Assembly: GCA_009469585.1 (NCBI GenBank)
Contig: SSXW01000006.1
Coordinates: 1-64,000, forward strand
DNA from: Dechloromonas sp. Dech2017
GTDB lineage: Bacteria; Pseudomonadota; Gammaproteobacteria; Burkholderiales; Rhodocyclaceae
Direction of reading: 5' to 3'
DNA length: 64,000 nucleotides
The notes beneath the pieces are model-generated. The model was given only the letters and a program-made list of their open reading frames with translations. It had not been told where the DNA came from and did no database searches. Shown one piece after another: positions 57,477 to 64,000 of the stretch (its first letter is position 1; every line of letters begins with the position of its first letter). The position numbers and the translations under genes were made by a program.

Positions 57477-58781
57477 ATGGAAGCAACTACTGCACAAGCT
57501 AGCGAACTCGAACGCCGCGTCGATCTCTCCATCGCCATCGCCGATGTCGAGAAGGAAATGGACAACCGCCTGATGCGCATGGGCAAGAACATGAAGGTCC
57601 CCGGCTTCCGCCCGGGCAAGGTACCGTTCAAGATCGTCAAGCAGCAGTATGGCGATCAGGCTCGCCACGAAGTCCTGTCCGAAGAGCTCGACCGCGTCTT
57701 CGCCGAAACCGTCACCACGCAGAAAATGCGCGTCGCCGGCTACCCGCGGATCGAACCCAAGACCACCGAAAGCACGACCCACCTCGAGTTCTCGGCGATC
57801 TTCGAGGTCTACCCGGAAATTACCCTTGGCGACCTGTCGACCGCGGAAATCGAGCGCCCGGTTCTCGAAGTCGGCGACGCCGAAGTCGACAAGACCCTGG
57901 ACATCCTGCGCAAGCAGCGTGTCTCCTACGCCGACGCCGACCGCGCCGCCGCCAAGGAAGACCGCGTCGTCATCGATTTCCTGGGCAAGAAGGACGGTGT
58001 TCCGTTCGACGGCGGGCAGGCCAGCGACTACCCCTTCGTGCTCGGCCAGGGCATGATGCTGCCCGATTTCGAAAACGCCGTTGAAGGCGCCAAGGCTGGC
58101 GAATCCAAGACCTTCGACCTGAAGTTCCCGGACGATTACCACGCCAAGGACCTGGCCGGCCAGACCGTCCAGTTCGACATCACCGTCAAGCAGGTGCAGG
58201 CCCCTGTCCTCCCCGAACTGGATGCCGAATTCGCCACCAGCATGGGCGTTGCCGACGGCGACGTCGCCAAGATGCGCAGCGAAATCGAAGCCAACCTGAA
58301 GCGCGAAGTGAAGCGCCGCATCGAAGGCAAGCTCAAGGAGCAGGTCATGGAAGCTCTGCTCAAGGCCAACCCGATCACCATTCCGGCCTCGCTGGTCGAC
58401 ATGGAAATCCAGCGCCTGATGCAGGCTGCCCGCCAGGACATGGAACAGCGCGGCATGAAGGTCAAGGACATGCCGCTCCAGCCGGAGTGGTTTGCCGACC
58501 AGGCAAAGCGCCGTGTCGCCCTTGGCCTGATTCTTGCTGAAGTGGTCAAGACGGAAAAGCTGCAAGCAACGCCGGAACTGGTTCGGGCCACGGTCGAGGA
58601 AACCGCCGCCAGCTACGAACATCCGGACGAAGTTATCCGCTGGTATTACGCCCAGCCGCAGCGCCTGCAGGAAGTCGAAGGCGCCGTCATCGAAAGCAAT
58701 GTGGTCGCCTGGGCGCTCGGCAAGGCCAAGGTGACCGACAAGGCTGCGGTATTTGATGAATTGATGGGTCAGAAGCAGTAA
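57477..58781 (+). CDS. tig: Trigger factor
   Basis: 434 aa. The ribosome-binding domain has the GFRPGKVP signature near residue 44. The FKBP-type peptidyl-prolyl isomerase domain lies at about 160-245 and the long helical C-terminal chaperone domain after that. It binds L23 at the exit tunnel. AAGGA precedes the ATG, and it heads the tig-clpP-clpX-lon run. Confidence 0.97.
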   Translation: MEATTAQASELERRVDLSIAIADVEKEMDNRLMRMGKNMKVPGFRPGKVPFKIVKQQYGDQARHEVLSEELDRVFAETVTTQKMRVAGYPRIEPKTTESTTHLEFSAIFEVYPEITLGDLSTAEIERPVLEVGDAEVDKTLDILRKQRVSYADADRAAAKEDRVVIDFLGKKDGVPFDGGQASDYPFVLGQGMMLPDFENAVEGAKAGESKTFDLKFPDDYHAKDLAGQTVQFDITVKQVQAPVLPELDAEFATSMGVADGDVAKMRSEIEANLKREVKRRIEGKLKEQVMEALLKANPITIPASLVDMEIQRLMQAARQDMEQRGMKVKDMPLQPEWFADQAKRRVALGLILAEVVKTEKLQATPELVRATVEETAASYEHPDEVIRWYYAQPQRLQEVEGAVIESNVVAWALGKAKVTDKAAVFDELMGQKQ

Positions 58782-58848
58782 TCTGGACGCTGTCGCAAAC
58801 ACGACAATCGTCTTGAATGTAATCAACCGGGCAACACAAAGGGCTGAC

Positions 58849-59478
58849 ATGAATATCGACAACGCAAGCAACTGGGATCCGCAGGCTCTGGGCCTCGTCC
58901 CGATGGTGGTAGAACAGAGCGGGCGTGGCGAACGCGCCTACGACATCTACTCGCGCCTGTTGAAAGAGCGGGTGATCTTTCTTGTCGGCCCGGTTAACGA
59001 TGCCAGCGCCAACCTGGTCGTTGCCCAGTTGCTCTTCCTTGAAGCGGAAAACCCTGACAAGGACATCTATTTCTACATCAACTCCCCCGGCGGTTCGGTG
59101 ACTGCCGGCATGTCGATCTACGACACCATGCAGTTCATCAAGCCGGACGTGTCCACGCTGTGCATCGGTCAGGCCGCCTCGATGGGCGCCTTCCTGCTCA
59201 ATGCCGGCGCCAAGGGCAAGCGTTTCGCCCTGCCCAATTCGCGGGTGATGATCCACCAGCCGCTGGGCGGGTTCCAGGGCCAGGCATCGGATATCGCCAT
59301 CCACGCCAAGGAAATCTTGTCGATCCGCGACCGCCTGAATCGCATCATGGCTGAACATAGCGGTCAGCCGCTCGAGCGGATCGAGAAGGACACCGATCGG
59401 GACAATTTCCTGTCTGCCGCCGAGGCAGCCGAATACGGCCTGATCGACAAGGTCCTGACCCGCCGCGAAGCGGCCTAA
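58849..59478 (+). CDS. clpP: ATP-dependent Clp protease proteolytic subunit
   Basis: 209 aa. Catalytic Ser111 (GQAASMGAF), His136 (MIHQP) and an Asp in EKDTDRDNF. About the first 14 residues are probably removed by self-processing. I chose ATG 58849 with AAGGG upstream; a TTG 12 codons earlier is unlikely. It forms the tetradecameric chamber used by ClpX. Confidence 0.97.
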   Translation: MNIDNASNWDPQALGLVPMVVEQSGRGERAYDIYSRLLKERVIFLVGPVNDASANLVVAQLLFLEAENPDKDIYFYINSPGGSVTAGMSIYDTMQFIKPDVSTLCIGQAASMGAFLLNAGAKGKRFALPNSRVMIHQPLGGFQGQASDIAIHAKEILSIRDRLNRIMAEHSGQPLERIEKDTDRDNFLSAAEAAEYGLIDKVLTRREAA

Positions 59479-59492
59479 CCCGGGAGAAAACG

Positions 59493-60755
<1,263 letters not shown>

Positions 60756-60762
60756 GCCGGGA

Positions 60763-60790
60763 CTTGAATTGCGGTTTCCCGCCCCCAGCT
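60763..60790 (+). promoter_or_regulatory. Sigma-32-type heat-shock promoter of lon
   Basis: CTTGAAT at 60763-60769 and CCCCAGCT at 60783-60790 with a 13-bp spacer, against the established sigma-32 consensus CTTGAAA / CCCCATNT. The predicted start is about 25 bp before the lon ATG. Confidence 0.65.
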
Positions 60791-60822
60791 AGGGGGAACA
60801 TACCTATTTCAAAGGCTTCGTG

Positions 60823-63237
60823 ATGTCGAACCCCAACACCCTCCCGGAAACCGTCGAACTGCCGCTGCTGCCGTTGCGCGATGTCGTGGTTTTCCCCCAC
60901 ATGGTCATCCCGTTGTTCGTCGGCCGGCCGAAATCGATCAAGGCCCTCGAGATGGCCATGGAAGCGGGCAAGAACATCCTGCTCGTCGCCCAGAAATCGG
61001 CCGCCAAGGATGAACCCGAGCCGGAAGATCTTTATCGCATCGGCTGCATGGCCAACATCCTGCAGATGCTCAAGTTGCCCGACGGCACCGTCAAGGTGCT
61101 GGTCGAAGGCACGCAGCGCGCCCGCGTCGAAGCCATCGAAGTGCAGCCGACCATGTTCATGGCCACCGCCGTGCCCATCGTCCAGGCCGGCGTCGAGGAT
61201 CACGAGATCGAGGCCATGCGGCGCGCCGTGGTCACCCAGTTCGACCAGTTCGTCAAGCTGAACAAGAAAATCCCGCCGGAAGTCCTTTCCTCCATCACCG
61301 GCATCGAGGACGCCGGCCGGCTGGCCGACACCATCGCCGCCCACCTGCCGCTCAAGCTTGAGCAGAAGCAGGAAGTGCTGGAAATGGAAAGCATCCGCGA
61401 GCGTATCGACCGCCTGCTTTCGCAACTCGAAGCCGAAATCGACATTCTCCAGGTCGAAAAGCGCATCCGTGGCCGCGTCAAGCGCCAGATGGAAAAGAGT
61501 CAGCGCGAGTACTACCTGAACGAACAGGTCAAGGCGATCCAGAAGGAACTCGGCGAAGGCGAGGAAGGCGCCGACCTCGAGGAACTGGACAAGAAGATCA
61601 AGGCGGCCGGCATGAGCAAGGAAGCCCTGGCCAAGGCCGAAAGCGAGTTAAAGAAGCTCCGCCTGATGTCGCCGATGTCGGCCGAAGCTACGGTCGTCCG
61701 CAATTTTATCGAGACCCTGATCGGCCTGCCGTGGCGCAAGAAGACCCGGACCAACAAGGATCTGCTGAACGCCGAAAAGGTCCTCGATGCCGACCACTTC
61801 GGCCTGGAAAAGGTCAAGGAGCGCATCGTCGAGTATCTCGCGGTGCAGCAACGCGTGGACAAGGTCAAGGCGCCCATCCTGTGCCTGGTCGGCCCCCCGG
61901 GCGTCGGCAAGACCTCGCTCGGCCAGTCCATCGCCAAGGCGACCAACCGCAAGTTCGTGCGCATGGCCCTGGGCGGGGTCCGTGACGAAGCCGAAATCCG
62001 TGGCCATCGCCGGACCTACATCGGCTCGATGCCAGGCAAGATCCTGCAGAGCCTGACCAAAGTCGGCGTTCGCAACCCGCTGTTCCTGCTCGACGAAGTC
62101 GACAAGCTCGGCCAGGATTTCCGCGGCGATCCCTCGTCCGCTCTGCTTGAAGTGCTCGATCCCGAGCAGAACCACACCTTCCAGGATCACTACGTCGAAG
62201 TCGATTTCGATCTCTCCGACGTGATGTTCGTGGCCACCGCCAACACACTGAATATCCCGGCCCCGCTGCTCGACCGTATGGAGGTCATTCGTCTCTCCGG
62301 CTACACGGAAGACGAAAAGGTCAATATCGCCATGCGTTATCTGCTGCCCAAGCAGATCAAGAACAACGGGCTGAAGGTCGCCGAAATCGCCGTGGCCGAT
62401 GCCGCCGTGCGCGACATCGTGCGCTACTACACCCGGGAAGCAGGCGTCCGGGCGCTTGAGCGCGAGATCTCCAAGATCTGCCGCAAGGTCGTCAAGATGC
62501 TCGTTCTGAAGAAGCGGGACACCAAGGTTGCGGTCAACGCCAAAAATCTCGATAAATTCCTGGGCGTCCGCCGCTATAGCTTCGGCATGGCGGAAAAGGA
62601 AAACCAGATCGGCCAGGTCACCGGCCTGGCCTGGACGGAAGTCGGCGGCGAATTGCTGACCATTGAGTGCGCCAACATGCCGGGCAAGGGCAACATCCTG
62701 CGCACCGGCTCACTGGGCGACGTCATGAAGGAATCGGTCGAAGCTGCTCGCTCGGTGGTGCGTGCCCGCGCCCGTCGGCTCGGCATCAAGGACGAAGCCT
62801 TCGAAAAGACCGACATCCACATCCACGTCCCGGAGGGTGCAACGCCCAAGGATGGCCCGTCGGCCGGCATCGCCATGACCACCGCGCTGGTCTCGTCTTA
62901 CACCGGCATTCCCGTTCGTTGCGAAGTCTGCATGACGGGCGAGATCACCTTGCGGGGCGAGGTCCTGGCCATCGGCGGCTTGAAGGAAAAGCTGCTGGCT
63001 GCCGTCCGCGGCGGCCTCAAGACGGCCCTGATCCCGCAGGACAACGTCAAGGATCTCACCGAAATCCCGGACAACATCAAGAACAAGATCGAGATCGTTC
63101 CGGTCAAGTGGATCGACCAGGTTCTCGAACGCGCCCTTGAGCGTATTCCGGAAGCGCTGGCCGAGGCGAATGAAGTCGACGCCGGGGTCCAGACTGCCAA
63201 TGATGTAGCCAGCGCCAACACCCTGCTTACCCATTGA
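60823..63237 (+). CDS. lon: ATP-dependent protease La (Lon)
   Basis: 804 aa. The N-terminal LON substrate domain (LPLLPLRDVVVFPHM) is followed by an AAA+ module with GPPGVGKTSLG and a protease domain with the Ser680-Lys723 dyad (PKDGPSAGIA and GGLKEKLLAA). It degrades misfolded and regulatory proteins. I chose ATG 60823, preceded by AAAGG; the GTG one codon earlier is less likely. A dispersed-element copy (62528-62538) lies in the codons for VAVNAKN. Confidence 0.97.
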   Translation: MSNPNTLPETVELPLLPLRDVVVFPHMVIPLFVGRPKSIKALEMAMEAGKNILLVAQKSAAKDEPEPEDLYRIGCMANILQMLKLPDGTVKVLVEGTQRARVEAIEVQPTMFMATAVPIVQAGVEDHEIEAMRRAVVTQFDQFVKLNKKIPPEVLSSITGIEDAGRLADTIAAHLPLKLEQKQEVLEMESIRERIDRLLSQLEAEIDILQVEKRIRGRVKRQMEKSQREYYLNEQVKAIQKELGEGEEGADLEELDKKIKAAGMSKEALAKAESELKKLRLMSPMSAEATVVRNFIETLIGLPWRKKTRTNKDLLNAEKVLDADHFGLEKVKERIVEYLAVQQRVDKVKAPILCLVGPPGVGKTSLGQSIAKATNRKFVRMALGGVRDEAEIRGHRRTYIGSMPGKILQSLTKVGVRNPLFLLDEVDKLGQDFRGDPSSALLEVLDPEQNHTFQDHYVEVDFDLSDVMFVATANTLNIPAPLLDRMEVIRLSGYTEDEKVNIAMRYLLPKQIKNNGLKVAEIAVADAAVRDIVRYYTREAGVRALEREISKICRKVVKMLVLKKRDTKVAVNAKNLDKFLGVRRYSFGMAEKENQIGQVTGLAWTEVGGELLTIECANMPGKGNILRTGSLGDVMKESVEAARSVVRARARRLGIKDEAFEKTDIHIHVPEGATPKDGPSAGIAMTTALVSSYTGIPVRCEVCMTGEITLRGEVLAIGGLKEKLLAAVRGGLKTALIPQDNVKDLTEIPDNIKNKIEIVPVKWIDQVLERALERIPEALAEANEVDAGVQTANDVASANTLLTH

Positions 63238-63318
63238 TTTTCATGGCGGGAATGCCATCGTACTAGAATCAGCCTTCCCGCCAGCCCTCCAGATCAGCAC
63301 CAGCGCCCGAAAATCCGC

Positions 63319-63348
63319 TTGACACAAGGATTTCGACGGAGCTATAAA
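63319..63348 (+). promoter_or_regulatory. hupB promoter
   Basis: Perfect TTGACA (63319-63324) and TATAAA (63343-63348) with an 18-bp spacer. The predicted start near 63355 leaves a leader of about 45 nt. It is the strongest sigma-70-like promoter in the window, fitting an abundant nucleoid protein. Confidence 0.85.
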
Positions 63349-63400
63349 TCTGTCCTCGCAAAATTTCAACCAAACCAAACTGATCCACTAGAGGACCCAA

Positions 63401-63673
63401 ATGAACAAGACTGATCTGATCGACTCCATCGCATCCCAGGCAGACATTTCCAAGGCCGCTGCCGGCCGCGCCCTGGATGCCGCTGTCGATGCCATCCAGG
63501 CAGCACTCAAGGCCGGCGACAGCGTCAGCCTGATCGGCTTTGGCACCTTCTATGTTGGCGAGCGTGCCGCTCGCACCGGCCGCAACCCGCGCACCGGCAA
63601 GACCCTGGAAATCAAGGCGGCCAAGTCGCCCAAGTTCCGCCCGGGCAAGGCCCTCAAGGATGCCTGCAACTAA
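63401..63673 (+). CDS. hupB: DNA-binding protein HU-beta
   Basis: 90 aa. [21 protein letters not shown] starts the dimerisation helices. The DNA-binding arm has [26 protein letters not shown] with the intercalating Pro. A nucleoid-bending protein. It follows lon by 163 bp with its own promoter, and its stop lies 9 bp before tRNA-Val. Confidence 0.97.
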   Translation: MNKTDLIDSIASQADISKAAAGRALDAAVDAIQAALKAGDSVSLIGFGTFYVGERAARTGRNPRTGKTLEIKAAKSPKFRPGKALKDACN

Positions 63674-63682
63674 ACGGCTTGC

Positions 63683-63758
63683 GGGTGCTTAGCTCAGTTG
63701 GTAGAGCGTCGCCCTTACAAGGCGAATGTCGGGGGTTCGAACCCCTCAGCACCCACCA
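63683..63758 (+). tRNA. tRNA-Val (TAC)
   Basis: 76 nt including encoded CCA. Acceptor stem GGGTGCT/AGCACCC, D-arm AGCTCAGTTGGTAGAGC, anticodon loop CTTACAA with TAC, T-arm GGGGGTTCGAACCCC. Starting 9 bp after hupB, it is probably released from the hupB transcript by RNase processing. Confidence 0.97.
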
Positions 63759-63781
63759 GTTTCCCTGAAAAGGGGAATACG

Positions 63782-63806
63782 AACCCCGCTCAAGGCGGGG
63801 TTTTTA
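63782..63806 (+). terminator. Rho-independent terminator of hupB/tRNA-Val
   Basis: AACCCCGC (63782-63789) pairs with GCGGGGTT (63795-63802) around a 5-base loop and is followed by a T run. Confidence 0.9.
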
Positions 63807-63809
63807 TTT

Positions 63810-63815
63810 GATAAT
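63810..63815 (+). promoter_or_regulatory. GATAAT -10-like box before HDOD gene
   Basis: The hexamer ends 7 bases before the ATG at 63823, the same spacing as TAAAAT before ppsR. A transcript from here would start at or next to the ATG. Confidence 0.35.
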
Positions 63816-63822
63816 GTGTCCC

Positions 63823-64000
63823 ATGGCTGCCAACCCGAACGATCAGGATAAAACCGGAGACGCCCTCAAGGCGCAGCGCTTCGCAATGCTGGCCGATATC
63901 GCCAAGGAATTGTCCGGCGATGTCGTCTTCCCGACCTACTTCGATGCCGTCCTGCGCTTGAAACAGGCCCTGCAGGATCCGGACATAACGATGAGTGCGA
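63823..64000 (+). CDS. HDOD-domain protein, N-terminal fragment (runs off the window)
   Basis: The 59 visible codons read MAANPNDQDKTGDALKAQRF and continue MLADIAKELSGDVVFPTYFDAVLRLKQAL. The DVVFPTYFDAVLRLKQALQDPD stretch matches the start of HDOD domains, metal-free relatives of HD hydrolases used in signalling proteins. No effector domain is visible yet. There is no clear Shine-Dalgarno. Confidence 0.7.
   Translation, partial: MAANPNDQDKTGDALKAQRFAMLADIAKELSGDVVFPTYFDAVLRLKQALQDPDITMSA

Overview
The window reads as a high-GC (roughly 65%) betaproteobacterial chromosome segment, most like Rhodocyclales of the Dechloromonas/Azonexus type. The evidence is the standard proteobacterial envelope operon, the smc-zipA-ligA order, pilU lying between dapD and dapE, the tig-clpP-clpX-lon-hupB run, a rhamnose reductase between map and rpsB, and a Shewanella-like lactate module. 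Assignment below order level is inference. Nearly all genes are intact, tightly packed and often overlapping by 1-4 bases. There is no rRNA, no CRISPR array and no intact transposase.

0-14 kb: the lactate/pyruvate/PEP node. ppsA (PEP synthase) and a FadR-type GntR regulator lie on the minus strand. Facing them is lutA-lutC-lutB (L-lactate oxidation), then a large palindromic repeat, a fused FAD/Fe-S D-lactate dehydrogenase, a UspA protein, ppc, and ppsR (the kinase/phosphorylase that controls PpsA). Three GT-N3-AC operators sit in the regulator/lut intergenic region. Together the genes turn lactate into pyruvate, PEP and oxaloacetate.

14-15 kb: a lower-GC orphan gene whose two ends carry integron-like half sites. 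15-30 kb: the minus-strand run rpsB-tsf-pyrH-frr-uppS-cdsA-dxr-rseP-bamA-skp-lpxD-fabZ-lpxA-lpxB-rnhB-rRNA/tRNA methylase, covering translation, isoprenoid/phospholipid synthesis, outer-membrane assembly and lipid A. 30-44 kb: map-glnD on plus, then a minus-strand cluster smc-zipA-ligA-galU-hpt-methyltransferase-mtnP, combining chromosome maintenance with purine salvage. guaD starts the plus-strand half.

44-49 kb: the accessory pocket, with a small unknown protein, a bacteriohemerythrin, an ABM-domain protein, a 942-aa DUF4062/NB-ARC/TPR NLR-like STAND protein and a lipoprotein. 49-57 kb: succinylase lysine/DAP genes (dapC, dapD, dapE) with pilU, then prmB, a spermidine-synthase-like gene, pepD and tRNA-His. 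57-64 kb: tig, clpP, clpX, lon (with a heat-shock-type promoter), hupB, tRNA-Val and the start of an HDOD-domain gene.

The two signals least explained by ordinary annotation are the NLR-like STAND gene and a dispersed element. The element is an AT-rich tract followed by GTYGACCGCRG. It recurs about 18 times in genes and spacers and changes its predominant orientation between about 38 and 42 kb.
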